A DNA stretch of 61,333 nt from CAZBEL01 sp964628055 (GCA_964628055.1 CAZVNL010000011.1:1-61333); one strand, 5' to 3'. Positions 26,609 through 35,330 are shown, counted from the stretch's first letter. Notes: generated from the letters alone by a model not told the origin. A program made the numbers and translations.

Positions 26609-27058
26609 GTGAATTTAGACTATGATCAAATGATCCGGGTGGCTATTAAGGAGGCTCGTCAGGGATTGGCGGAAGGGGGTATCCCTATAGGTGCCGCCCT
26701 GTTTGACCGGGAGGGCAACATCTTAGGCCGGGGTCACAACCGGCGCATCCAGGAAAATGATCCTTCCGCCCATGGAGAGACAGATGCCTTTCGGAAAGCA
26801 GGCCGACAAAGCACCTACCGCGATAAAATCTTGGTGACGACCCTGGCTCCCTGTTGGTACTGCAGCGGCTTGATTAAACAATTCCACATCGGTACGGTCA
26901 TCGTGGGGGAGTCGGTTAACTTCTCCGGGGGACTGGAATGGCTTCAAAAGGAGGGCGTTAAGATTATTGACCTCCACTCCCAGGAGTGTGTCGCCTTATT
27001 GGGCGCCTATATCAGGGAGCATCCGGATATCTGGAACGAGGACATTGGCGAAGGATAA
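26609..27058 (+). CDS. Cytosine deaminase, yeast Fcy1-like
   Basis: The protein (149 residues from the chosen start) is a zinc nucleobase deaminase. It has HGETDA (zinc His and catalytic Glu) and APCWYCSG (two zinc Cys). Its ending, HPDIWNEDIGEG, and the VGESVNF stretch closely resemble yeast cytosine deaminase. It would make uracil for the adjacent reductive pathway. GTG 26609 was chosen because AGAAGGA lies just upstream; an ATG at 26579 has no Shine-Dalgarno sequence and would add ten non-conserved residues. Guanine deaminase is a less likely alternative. Confidence 0.82.
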   Translation: MNLDYDQMIRVAIKEARQGLAEGGIPIGAALFDREGNILGRGHNRRIQENDPSAHGETDAFRKAGRQSTYRDKILVTTLAPCWYCSGLIKQFHIGTVIVGESVNFSGGLEWLQKEGVKIIDLHSQECVALLGAYIREHPDIWNEDIGEG

Positions 27059-27078
27059 TTCATAAAGATGGGCGCCGG

Positions 27079-28107
27079 CTAATATAGGTTCCTCAGATCA
27101 AAGCCCTGTTTAAGCAGGTATTTTTCATTTTCTTTGAAAAACTGCAATATTTCTTCACTGGAAGTTGTGAACGAAACCCCATAGTGAATGATGTTCAACT
27201 GTTTTACGAAAGTGTCCCCTTCATAAGGATAGTTGGAGCTGTAATATTCCAAGCCCCTTTCCTCGCTGGGAGTTAGAACATTTATCCGGTTAGCCGAGAC
27301 GGATTTGGCCAATCCAACCAATTCAAAGTGGGGAGGTCCGTCCCGAAGGGCCAGAATGATGCCACCACTCATACCTTCATTAAAGGGGATATCAATTAAA
27401 AAAGAACCGGTCTTCTTATAATTTTTAGTACTTACCAAGCCGGACGTGATCATTTTGAGGCCCATGGGATAGCCAATCAGGTAGACGAAACTTCCCAACT
27501 TCAATTCCCTGGATTTCCCGATGGGATAGTTGAACACTGGCACGGCCACATCCTGGAAAGTTTCGATGGCACCCGCCAAAAGGGCGATATCATTTTCGGT
27601 GTCCATCTTCAGGATTTTAACTTCCACACTTCCTATTCCTGGTAAGTCTAATACAGAATCTGTCTGGTTAAGCTTCACCGCCACACCTTCCAGGTATTCC
27701 TGGCCATCTTCCATCCAGTAGAATCGAATTGTGTCCGGAGCAGAAACCACGTGGGCACTGGTCAAGAAGAGAATCTTATTACTGGTACGGTGTAAGATTG
27801 TGGCAGTACCGTAAACGGAATTATTAATAACCTCCGACTGGGTGGTTACCTTTGCGAGGACGCTGTCAAGGGAGCCATAATCTTGGAGTCTAAGCCCCGA
27901 TGGAAAATGGTAACTTTTGTAGAAAGTCACGCTATTAATTTGTTTAATGGCCTGGCTGATTTCTTCCAGCGCCTGGGAGGCCGCTAAGTTGGGAAATTCT
28001 GAATCGTACTCCCCGTCGGCCTGAACGGCAACTGGGACCGGCTCCACCCGGGGAGCCGTACACCCCCACCACCACATTAAGAGTAAAAGATAAGGTCTAT
28101 TACTCAC
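27079..28107 (-). CDS. Trypsin-like serine protease, probable lipoprotein
   Basis: The 342-residue protein has a short hydrophobic start ending in WWWGCTAP, so lipidation at Cys16 is likely although the lipobox is not canonical. The protease triad is visible: His in TSAHVV, Asp in ENDIALL and Ser in NEGMSGGIIL, as in chymotrypsin/DegP-fold enzymes. There is no PDZ domain. It would act in the periplasm or at the outer membrane. The start is GTG. It faces the cytosine deaminase gene and is divergent from the aromatic operon; no functional link to either is evident. Confidence 0.75.
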   Translation of the reverse strand: MSNRPYLLLLMWWWGCTAPRVEPVPVAVQADGEYDSEFPNLAASQALEEISQAIKQINSVTFYKSYHFPSGLRLQDYGSLDSVLAKVTTQSEVINNSVYGTATILHRTSNKILFLTSAHVVSAPDTIRFYWMEDGQEYLEGVAVKLNQTDSVLDLPGIGSVEVKILKMDTENDIALLAGAIETFQDVAVPVFNYPIGKSRELKLGSFVYLIGYPMGLKMITSGLVSTKNYKKTGSFLIDIPFNEGMSGGIILALRDGPPHFELVGLAKSVSANRINVLTPSEERGLEYYSSNYPYEGDTFVKQLNIIHYGVSFTTSSEEILQFFKENEKYLLKQGFDLRNLY

Positions 28108-28407
28108 GATCCAATCAGTGCCTGGTTAAACCCCAAACCAACCATGTCTAAAGATATTCCTTAATAAAAGTTCTTTGCGCCTTAAGTACCTCACCCACTC
28201 CAATTAATAGGTACTACTTCTTCCATTCCTTTTTGTTCGCTCTTTTCCATATCTATCTACCTGCGTGCAACCTATTACTTAATTCTCTAATTTCCAAATT
28301 TTCTAAACATCGGCAGAGTATAGAAAGAAGTAGCTATTCCCCCGGGCAAGTTACTCGTTAACCTATGTTCATCACGAAAATATTTTGTAAACTTTCCACT
28401 GGTTAAA
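28108..28407. other. Divergent gap upstream of the aromatic operon
   Basis: These 300 bases are AT-rich and lack a credible open reading frame. They should contain promoters for the leftward protease and rightward chorismate mutase genes. I see no unambiguous -35/-10 pair, no strong hairpin and no recognisable riboswitch. Confidence 0.4.
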
Positions 28408-28683
28408 ATGGACCTCAAGAAAAAATTAACCCAGCTACGTAGGGAGGTGGACTATTTGGATAGCCAACTTCTCGATTTATTACTTAAACGTTTTGCGCTT
28501 TCCAGACGTATTGGACATTTGAAGCGCCTACTTGGCCTTCCGATTCATGATCCCCACCGAGAAGGGGAGATTATCAACTCCCTCACGCAGCGCAAAACAA
28601 ACAATTTATCCCAAGATGATATCGCAACCATCTTTCGACCTATATACAAACTGTCGAAAAAGTTTCAACAGAAAGTAGATTAA
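28408..28683 (+). CDS. Chorismate mutase (AroQ class)
   Basis: The 91-residue protein is the size of a free AroQ-type chorismate mutase. It has the helix-1 pattern LRREVDYLDSQLLDLLLKR followed by IGHLKR and HDPHREGEIINSL. It converts chorismate to prephenate for Tyr and Phe synthesis. It stands just upstream of the attenuator and trpE, so it escapes attenuation if the promoter lies ahead of it. No strong ribosome-binding site is visible. Confidence 0.85.
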   Translation: MDLKKKLTQLRREVDYLDSQLLDLLLKRFALSRRIGHLKRLLGLPIHDPHREGEIINSLTQRKTNNLSQDDIATIFRPIYKLSKKFQQKVD

Positions 28684-28685
28684 AC

Positions 28686-28715
28686 TTGTTAGTGAGTGTT
28701 CTGAAGATTTAATAT
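28686..28715 (+). promoter_or_regulatory. Candidate promoter ahead of the leader peptide
   Basis: TTGTTA (28686-28691) and TAATAT (28710-28715) are separated by 18 bases. If used, transcription would start within a few bases of the leader ATG, leaving almost no untranslated RNA before it. Readthrough from chorismate mutase is the alternative source of the leader transcript. Confidence 0.4.
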
Positions 28716-28723
28716 TCCTTTCG

Positions 28724-28801
28724 ATGAATAAAACAACCATCACCTACTTGATCGGCTGGGCCTGGTATTATTATCAGCGAGGGTTGAGGTTATGCCCCTA
28801 G
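28724..28801 (+). CDS. Leader peptide with Trp and Tyr control codons
   Basis: A 25-codon open frame starts at ATG and ends at TAG. Codons 12-17 read Trp-Ala-Trp-Tyr-Tyr-Tyr, and codon 8 is also Tyr. There is no Phe codon. Trp and Tyr are rare residues, so this cluster in a short frame directly before an intrinsic terminator and trpE is a classical attenuation leader. The stop codon lies nine bases past the 5' arm of the proposed antiterminator, so a terminating ribosome would cover that arm. No clear Shine-Dalgarno sequence precedes it. Confidence 0.85.
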   Translation: MNKTTITYLIGWAWYYYQRGLRLCP

Positions 28802-28855
28802 AATAATTCTAGTCCTAGCTGACTTCAACCCCGATTAGTGTCGGGGTTTTTTTTT
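28781..28855 (+). terminator. Attenuator: antiterminator/terminator pair before trpE
   Basis: The terminator stem is AACCCCGA (28827-28834) with TCGGGGTT (28841-28848), a six-base loop, and a run of nine T (28847-28855). A competing stem pairs GGGTTGAGGT (28781-28790) with ACTTCAACCC (28822-28831), ten pairs with one G-U, extendable by two more. It uses the 5' arm of the terminator. A small hairpin CTAGAA/TTCTAG (28798-28812) sits in its loop. A ribosome stalled at the Trp codons (28757-28765) would leave the antiterminator free; one that reaches the stop would block it. Confidence 0.85.
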
Positions 28856-28861
28856 GCCCCC

Positions 28862-30346
28862 ATGAATATCAATAGTACTACCTTCGAAGCTTTTCAAATC
28901 CTTGCGGAACGGTCTAAAACCGTTCCTGTGTACCAGTGCATTTTGGCTGATCTCCTGACCCCCGTTGCAGCCTATCTCCGTATGGCTCAGAAGGCGGATT
29001 ACGCCTTCCTGCTGGAATCGGTGGAAAAGGGAACACAGTATGCCCGGTACTCTTACCTGGGGATTAACCCGTGTACTATCTGGGTTCATCAAAACGGCGT
29101 TACTTATGTAAAAAATGGCCCTGACACGACGCTTGACTCCCGACCCTTCCTGGATATCCTGCGGGAGGTACAGTGCTCTTATCAGATGGCTCCCTTAACA
29201 GGGCTACCGACGTTCACTGGGGGTCTTGTGGGTTATCTGGGTTATGAAATGGTCTCCCAGTGGGAACCGATTCCCATTCACACCAAATCCAGGATAACGG
29301 TTCCCGATTCCGTATTCATGTTATTCAAAAAGTTAATTGTGTTTGATCACCTGAAAGGCACTACCTTACTTTTCTGTAACATAAACGTCTCCAAAGATCG
29401 AGACCTCCGTGACCAATTCGATTCAGCCCATCAGGGAATTGATCTTTGGAGACGGCAACTCTACACAGAGATTGACTATCAAACGCCGCAACAGGTAGCA
29501 GGGTATCCCACTAAATCGAACTTTACGAAGAAAAAGTTCAAGCAGGCCATCATGCAAGCCAAAGAATATATTGTTCGCGGGGACCTTTTTCAGGTGGTCT
29601 TAAGCCAATGCTTTAAGCGTCAGACTGCTGTGGAACCAATCACCCTTTACCGAGCGCTTCGTACTATCAACCCCTCCCCCTACATGTTCCATTTGAAAAT
29701 GAAGGATGTAGATATCATTGGCGCGTCCCCAGAACTAATGGTAAAAGTAGAAGGGGGTACCGTGGAAGTGCGTCCTATTGCGGGAACTCGGCCCCGCGGT
29801 AAAACAGAGGAGGAAGACTGGGCCTACGCGGAAGCCATGCAAGTCGATGAAAAAGAATGTGCTGAACATTTAATGTTATTGGACTTAGGTCGCAACGATG
29901 TCGGGCGCGTGGCCAACTTCGGTACCATCCGGGTACCCGAACAAATGGTAGTGGAGTATTACTCACACGTGATGCATTTGGTTTCCAGTGTAAGAGGTCA
30001 ACTCCGCAAGGACCAAGACGTTTTCGATGCCCTCAGGAGTTGCTTCCCTGCGGGAACGGTGACCGGCGCGCCGAAAATCCGGGCCATGGAAATCATTCAT
30101 GAGTTGGAGCCCGAACGCCGGAACGTATACTCCGGAGCAGTGGGTTATTTTGATTTTTGCGGGAACTTGAATACCTGTATCGCCATCCGCACCATCGTAA
30201 TGCAGGCTGGAGAGGCGCATTTTCAAGTGGGAGCCGGTATCGTTTATGACTCCCAACCAGAAAACGAGTACCAGGAAGTGATTCACAAAGCCGAGGCTAT
30301 CATGACGGCTATTGACTTCGCAGAAAATGGGTTATCCCTACTATGA
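28862..30346 (+). CDS. trpE: Anthranilate synthase component I
   Basis: The 494-residue protein has the N-terminal feedback motif LLESVEKG and the C-terminal chorismate-binding signatures RPIAGTRPRG, LDLGRNDVGRV and FPAGTVTGAPK. With TrpG it makes anthranilate from chorismate and glutamine. The frame is open from a GTG inside the terminator stem; ATG 28862 is the sensible start. It comes right after the T-run and GCCCCC, with no purine-rich Shine-Dalgarno sequence. The LLES motif implies feedback inhibition by tryptophan in addition to attenuation. Confidence 0.95.
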   Translation: MNINSTTFEAFQILAERSKTVPVYQCILADLLTPVAAYLRMAQKADYAFLLESVEKGTQYARYSYLGINPCTIWVHQNGVTYVKNGPDTTLDSRPFLDILREVQCSYQMAPLTGLPTFTGGLVGYLGYEMVSQWEPIPIHTKSRITVPDSVFMLFKKLIVFDHLKGTTLLFCNINVSKDRDLRDQFDSAHQGIDLWRRQLYTEIDYQTPQQVAGYPTKSNFTKKKFKQAIMQAKEYIVRGDLFQVVLSQCFKRQTAVEPITLYRALRTINPSPYMFHLKMKDVDIIGASPELMVKVEGGTVEVRPIAGTRPRGKTEEEDWAYAEAMQVDEKECAEHLMLLDLGRNDVGRVANFGTIRVPEQMVVEYYSHVMHLVSSVRGQLRKDQDVFDALRSCFPAGTVTGAPKIRAMEIIHELEPERRNVYSGAVGYFDFCGNLNTCIAIRTIVMQAGEAHFQVGAGIVYDSQPENEYQEVIHKAEAIMTAIDFAENGLSLL

Positions 30347-30915
30347 TCTTAGTCATCGATAACTACGACTCCTTCACTTACAACCTGGTGCAGATCATTG
30401 GGTCTGTAACCGAGGACGTTCTGGTTGTGCGCAATGACTGCTTTTCCTTGCCAGAGATTGAACAAATGAGGCCCTCGCACATTGCGATTTCACCAGGTCC
30501 CGGTCACCCACGACGGGCCGGTAACTCCATTAACCTGATACGTCGTTACGGGAAGTCCATTCCTATCTTGGGCGTCTGTCTGGGACATCAGGCGATTGCT
30601 GTTGCCTACGGGGGACAGGTTATCCAAAGCCCCCTGGTTGTCCACGGAAAAACCTCCTCAATTGTACACTGTAATACCCCCCTGTTCGAAAGTATACCGG
30701 GACATTTTATGGCTACGCGTTATCATTCCCTCATCGTGGATTCAAATCAATTTCCCGATGACTTGAAGATTACTGCTAACCTTAAGGAGAACGGTATCAT
30801 TATGGGGCTAAAACATCGAGAATTTCCCGTGTACGGCGTGCAGTTTCATCCGGAATCTATTGCCACTGAATACGGTCCGAAACTCATAGAAAATTTCCTG
30901 AGGATTCGCTCATGA
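30343..30915 (+). CDS. trpG: Anthranilate synthase glutamine amidotransferase component
   Basis: The 190-residue class I glutamine amidotransferase has NYDSFTYNL, ISPGPGHP, the nucleophile Cys in GVCLGHQAI and the His-Glu pair in VQFHPESI. It supplies ammonia to TrpE. Its ATG overlaps the trpE stop by four bases. A shared role with aminodeoxychorismate synthase is possible, as in some bacteria. Confidence 0.95.
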   Translation: MILVIDNYDSFTYNLVQIIGSVTEDVLVVRNDCFSLPEIEQMRPSHIAISPGPGHPRRAGNSINLIRRYGKSIPILGVCLGHQAIAVAYGGQVIQSPLVVHGKTSSIVHCNTPLFESIPGHFMATRYHSLIVDSNQFPDDLKITANLKENGIIMGLKHREFPVYGVQFHPESIATEYGPKLIENFLRIRS

Positions 30916-31907
30916 AACAGATCATTGAACAACTTCTGGACGGTCAGAATTTGACCTGTAATCAGGCTTATGAAACTATGGAATCGATTATGTCCGGACG
31001 TTACTCAGATCCTCAGATTGCAGGGTTTCTCATAGCCCTTCGAGCCAAAGGAGAGACGGTAGAGGAAATTGTCGGTTTTGCCCAAGCCATGCGGGAGAAG
31101 ATGGTTGTGGTAAGCCTATCGACTCCGGCAATCGACCTGTGTGGCACCGGGGGAGATGTTCGGGGGACTTTTAATATCTCCACGGCTGCTGCGTTTGTTG
31201 TGGCCGGTGCAGGGGTTAAAGTTGCCAAACATGGAAATCGCTCTATGACCTCTAAGTCGGGGTCAGCCGACGTATTGCAGGCTCTGGGTATCCCCATACA
31301 CCAACCACCGGAAAAAGCAGTCGCAGATGTGGAGCAAAGTGGATTGGGATTCTTTTTTGCACCCGATTACCACCCTGCCATGAAATATGCCGTGGGGGCC
31401 CGGAAGGCCTTGGCCACCCGCACCGTATTTAATCTTCTGGGACCCCTCTGCAACCCGGCCCAAGTCAGATCCCAGATTATGGGAATATCCCAGGCCAACT
31501 TCATAGAAGTCCAGGCCCGCGCATTACAAGCTTTGGGGGCTGACGAGGCGTTGGTATTCCATGGACAGGACGGTTTGGATGAATTATCAACCACGGCGAA
31601 CACCACCGTTTATCAGGTACGAGATGGAAAAACCATTCATTCCTTTGAATTAGATGCACGGAATTTGGGATTGCCTCGTGCTAACCTAAAGGACCTAGCG
31701 GGAGGTACTCCAGAAGAAAATGCTTCCATTATCCGTTCTATCCTCACCGGAGTAAAAGGCCCTAAACGGGAAATCGTCCTGTTGAACGCTGCCGCTGGAA
31801 TTGTAGTAGGAAAACGAGCTAATGACCTGCTCCAAGGTTTAGAAATGGCGGCAGAGAGCGTGGATTCAGGAGCCGCTTTACAAATTCTCAATTGGTTAGC
31901 ACAATGA
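30912..31907 (+). CDS. trpD: Anthranilate phosphoribosyltransferase
   Basis: The 331-residue protein has the PRPP-binding CGTGGD motif, NISTAAAFVVAGAGVKVAKHG and KSGSADVLQALG. It joins anthranilate to PRPP. It overlaps trpG by four bases and trpC by four bases, consistent with coupled translation. Confidence 0.95.
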   Translation: MKQIIEQLLDGQNLTCNQAYETMESIMSGRYSDPQIAGFLIALRAKGETVEEIVGFAQAMREKMVVVSLSTPAIDLCGTGGDVRGTFNISTAAAFVVAGAGVKVAKHGNRSMTSKSGSADVLQALGIPIHQPPEKAVADVEQSGLGFFFAPDYHPAMKYAVGARKALATRTVFNLLGPLCNPAQVRSQIMGISQANFIEVQARALQALGADEALVFHGQDGLDELSTTANTTVYQVRDGKTIHSFELDARNLGLPRANLKDLAGGTPEENASIIRSILTGVKGPKREIVLLNAAAGIVVGKRANDLLQGLEMAAESVDSGAALQILNWLAQ

Positions 31908-32683
31908 AAAATGGACTGTTAGCGGAAATCATTCAGAATAAACAGCAGGAACTTACCCGGGCTCTCAAACAATGCCGCGAGGCCGTTGAGAAAACATCTC
32001 CTGCAAATCCACGAAGTCTCGCCACGGCTCTGGAAAAGACGAAATTGGCTATATTGGCCGAGATCAAACCCAAGTCCCCCATCAAGGGGAGGTTCAATAA
32101 AAGGCAGGACCTGGTCACAATCGCCCGTGACTATGAAAAAGCTGGGGCTACCGCCTTGTCCGTCCTCACCGACCAGAAATACTTCGGAGGGAGTGTCGCC
32201 CTTCTTTCCCGGGTGCGGCAATCGGTGTCCATTCCTGTTCTAAGAAAGGATTTTATTCTACACGAATACCAAATCGAGAAATCCCTGGAGGCCGGTGCAG
32301 ATGCGGTGCTCCTCATCGCCGATATTCTATCCACAAAACAACTGGACAAGCTCTATACCTTAGCAACCGATTTAAAAATGGAAGTGGTGGTAGAATTCCA
32401 CGATCACCAGTATAGTTCCTCCGTGCGCGATTTAAACCCTCCTATCGTTGGTGTCAATTGCCGTGACTTGAAGAGTATGACCATCGATTTAAACCACTTT
32501 GAAAAGATGATCGGGCACCTCCCTTCTAATAGTCTGAAGATTGCGGAAAGTGGCCTCCGCACACCCCAAGATCTGGAATACGTTTACCGGCTGGGTTATG
32601 ATGCGGCCTTACTGGGTACCTGCCTGATGGAATCCCCATCGCCGGGTAGGACTTTGCGACACTTGTTGGAGGGAGTGCGATGA
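31904..32683 (+). CDS. trpC: Indole-3-glycerol phosphate synthase
   Basis: The 259-residue barrel protein has AEIKPKSPIKG with the catalytic Lys, then LRKDFILHEYQI, AGADAVLLIADIL and AESGLRTPQDL. The ATG overlaps the trpD stop (ATGA), so I prefer it to a TTG four codons earlier. It is separate from TrpF, unlike the fused enterobacterial protein. Confidence 0.95.
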   Translation: MKNGLLAEIIQNKQQELTRALKQCREAVEKTSPANPRSLATALEKTKLAILAEIKPKSPIKGRFNKRQDLVTIARDYEKAGATALSVLTDQKYFGGSVALLSRVRQSVSIPVLRKDFILHEYQIEKSLEAGADAVLLIADILSTKQLDKLYTLATDLKMEVVVEFHDHQYSSSVRDLNPPIVGVNCRDLKSMTIDLNHFEKMIGHLPSNSLKIAESGLRTPQDLEYVYRLGYDAALLGTCLMESPSPGRTLRHLLEGVR

Positions 32684-33312
32684 TACCGGTAAAAATCTGT
32701 GGTATTACTAATCGCGAGGATGCCCGCTGCGTTGTAGAGAACGGTGCTTCAGCTATGGGGTTTATTTTCTTTGACCAGAGTCCCCGGGAGGTCTCTCCAT
32801 CCACAGCGCATACAATTGCTTGTTCCCTTCCTTCTGGCGTCAAAAAGGGGGGTGTGTTTGTGAACCAGAGTGAAAATTTTATTCAACACACCATCCGTTC
32901 AGTGCCCCTGGATTTTATTCAACTCCACGGGGAGGAGCCCCCTGCTTTTTGCACACTTTTTCCGGTACCGGTCATCAAAGCCTGGCGGATAAAAGACTAT
33001 GACTCCCTGAAAAAACATGATCAGTATCCGGTGGCTGCTCTTCTTCTGGACACCTGGAAAAACGGACAGTACGGGGGAACCGGTACACCCTTCGATTGGA
33101 ACGTATTGCAAGATCGATCCTGGTTGAAACCGATAATCCTGTCTGGAGGCTTAAACCACGAGAATGTCGCCGCTGCGATCCGCACGGTCCAACCAGACGC
33201 AATAGACGTAAATAGTGGTGTGGAGCGTACACCGGGGAAAAAGGATCACCGGAAAATAAAAAAGTTATTCCACCAGTTGAAAAATACAAAGGATACGGGG
33301 TTCACCTTTTAG
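32680..33312 (+). CDS. trpF: Phosphoribosylanthranilate isomerase
   Basis: The 210-residue protein has the KICGITN start with the catalytic Cys, FFDQSPREVSP, FIQLHGEE and ILSGGLNHENV. The catalytic Asp is in LLLDT. It overlaps trpC by four bases and precedes trpB by 42 bases. Confidence 0.94.
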   Translation: MIPVKICGITNREDARCVVENGASAMGFIFFDQSPREVSPSTAHTIACSLPSGVKKGGVFVNQSENFIQHTIRSVPLDFIQLHGEEPPAFCTLFPVPVIKAWRIKDYDSLKKHDQYPVAALLLDTWKNGQYGGTGTPFDWNVLQDRSWLKPIILSGGLNHENVAAAIRTVQPDAIDVNSGVERTPGKKDHRKIKKLFHQLKNTKDTGFTF

Positions 33313-33354
33313 GGTGTTGTTTTGGTATGCTTTGCCAAGTAAAAAGGAATTTCC

Positions 33355-34563
33355 ATGGATAAGCGATTGACCCCCTACGACTGGCCCGATAAAAGGGGAC
33401 ATTTTTCCCGGTATGGAGGTAAATACGTTCCGGAAGCGCTGATTCCAGCTCTTGAAGAGTTGGAAAATTGTTATCGGGAAGCGCAGAAAGACTCCGCCTT
33501 TCAGCAGGAATTAACCACTATTTTAAAACACTATTCCGGTCGTCCCACGCCCCTTTATCATGCTGATAATTTATCGTCCCAATTGGGGTTCGAAGTGTGG
33601 CTAAAACGGGAAGATCTGAACCATACCGGAGCCCATAAAATTAACAATGCCCTGGGGCAAATCCTGTTGGCTCGACGAATGGGGAAAACACGCATCATCG
33701 CCGAGACAGGAGCTGGCCAACATGGTGTAGCTACGGCAACGGTGGCAGCCCGTTTTGGCTTACAATGTACGGTCTACATGGGAGCGGAAGACATGCATCG
33801 ACAAAGACTGAACGTTTTCCGCATGGAACTTTTAGGCGCGGAAGTGTGCCGCGTATCCTCGGGTAGCCGCACCCTGAAGGATGCTACCAATGAAGCCATC
33901 CGCGACTGGGTTTCCAACGTGAACACTACTTATTATCTGATCGGTTCAGTGGTTGGGCCCCACCCCTATCCAATGGTGGTACGGGACTTCCAAACGGTCA
34001 TTGGGCGGGAGACTAGACAGCAATTTTACTCCCAGACAAGTATTGACCTACCCCACCGCATCGTGGCCTGCGTCGGGGGCGGTTCCAACGCCATGGGGAT
34101 TTTCACCCCTTTTCTACAGGAAAACGTGGCCCTAGTAGGGGTAGAGGCCGCCGGAAAAGGTCTAGACTCCGGTCTCCATGCCGCTACCTTGACCAAAGGC
34201 CGGCCGGGGGTATTACACGGGTCAGAGAGCTACTTATTGCAAGATTCAGACGGTCAGGTATTACTACCCCACTCCATCTCGGCAGGTTTGGATTATCCGG
34301 GCGTCGGGCCCGAACACAGTTTTTTAAAAACTATCGGTCGCGTGGATTACCGGAGCGCTACGGATTCCGAAGCGGTACAAGCCTTCCACTGGCTCTCGGA
34401 AGCGGAGGGGATTATACCAGCTCTGGAGTCAGCCCACGCTCTGGCCTACTTACGACAGTCGGATAATGGAATCGCTCAGGGTGAACAGGTTATCGTTTGC
34501 CTCTCGGGACGGGGCGACAAGGACGTTAACACCGTTGCAGGTTACCAGGGGGTCACATTATGA
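33355..34563 (+). CDS. trpB: Tryptophan synthase beta chain
   Basis: The 402-residue PLP enzyme has GGKYVPEALIPA, the PLP lysine in HTGAHKINNALGQ, GAGQHGVATAT and the phosphate loop CVGGGSNAMG. It makes Trp from indole and Ser. It overlaps trpA by four bases. It is of the standard TrpB1 type and clearly distinct from the TrpB-like enzyme at 3483. Confidence 0.97.
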   Translation: MDKRLTPYDWPDKRGHFSRYGGKYVPEALIPALEELENCYREAQKDSAFQQELTTILKHYSGRPTPLYHADNLSSQLGFEVWLKREDLNHTGAHKINNALGQILLARRMGKTRIIAETGAGQHGVATATVAARFGLQCTVYMGAEDMHRQRLNVFRMELLGAEVCRVSSGSRTLKDATNEAIRDWVSNVNTTYYLIGSVVGPHPYPMVVRDFQTVIGRETRQQFYSQTSIDLPHRIVACVGGGSNAMGIFTPFLQENVALVGVEAAGKGLDSGLHAATLTKGRPGVLHGSESYLLQDSDGQVLLPHSISAGLDYPGVGPEHSFLKTIGRVDYRSATDSEAVQAFHWLSEAEGIIPALESAHALAYLRQSDNGIAQGEQVIVCLSGRGDKDVNTVAGYQGVTL

Positions 34564-35330
34564 GCCGCTTGCGGACGCTATTCGCCACACCCAAAGAAAA
34601 GGTGATTCCTTTCCTGACTGCGGGGTATCCCCGTCTTGACAGTACCGTAAGCTTAGTTTTAGCCGCGGAACGGGCCGGGGCGGACATGATCGAGATTGGC
34701 ATTCCTTTTTCCGATCCTTTGGCGGATGGCCCCGTTATTCAGGTGGCCAGCAAGCAAGCCTTGGAAAATGGCCTGACGCTTGACATCCTTTTCTACCACA
34801 TATCTGAAATTAGGAAAGTATCCGCCATCCCACTGGTCCTGATGGGCTACCTCAATCCCATTTTTAATATGAGCATGGAACGTTTCCTGGATCGCTGTGC
34901 TGAACTTGAAATTGACGGACTGATCTTACCGGATGTCCCCCTTGATGAAGCCGATCGCTACTGTACTCTGTGTCGGCTCCGAAACCTCTCCCCCATCCTA
35001 CTGGTGGCTCCTAATACCTCCGAAGAACGCATTCGGATCATATCCAAAATTGCCGGAGATCTAATCTATGCCACCTCTATCCTGGGTGTTACCGGTAGTG
35101 CTCTGAATAATCGAGAACAGTGCGAGGCCTACTTCACACGTGTACGGAAAAATAGTTCATCTCCCTTTATAGTGGGCTTCGGAATCCGGACACGTACGGA
35201 TGTCATCTGGATCAACAAACAGGCTGATGGTGCCGTAATTGGAACCGCTATTTTAGAGAAACTTAGTCAATGCCAGGACCCCGTACCGGTTGTCCGCACC
35301 TTCCTGGAAGAATTAGCTGGTCAGAAGTGA
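34560..35330 (+). CDS. trpA: Tryptophan synthase alpha chain
   Basis: The 256-residue barrel has the catalytic Glu in MIEIGIPFSDPLADGPVIQ, the catalytic Asp in LILPDVPLDEA, and the phosphate-binding FGIRTR. It cleaves indole-3-glycerol phosphate and channels indole to TrpB. A 121-base gap follows before tyrA, the largest gap inside the operon after the leader. Confidence 0.96.
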   Translation: MSRLRTLFATPKEKVIPFLTAGYPRLDSTVSLVLAAERAGADMIEIGIPFSDPLADGPVIQVASKQALENGLTLDILFYHISEIRKVSAIPLVLMGYLNPIFNMSMERFLDRCAELEIDGLILPDVPLDEADRYCTLCRLRNLSPILLVAPNTSEERIRIISKIAGDLIYATSILGVTGSALNNREQCEAYFTRVRKNSSSPFIVGFGIRTRTDVIWINKQADGAVIGTAILEKLSQCQDPVPVVRTFLEELAGQK

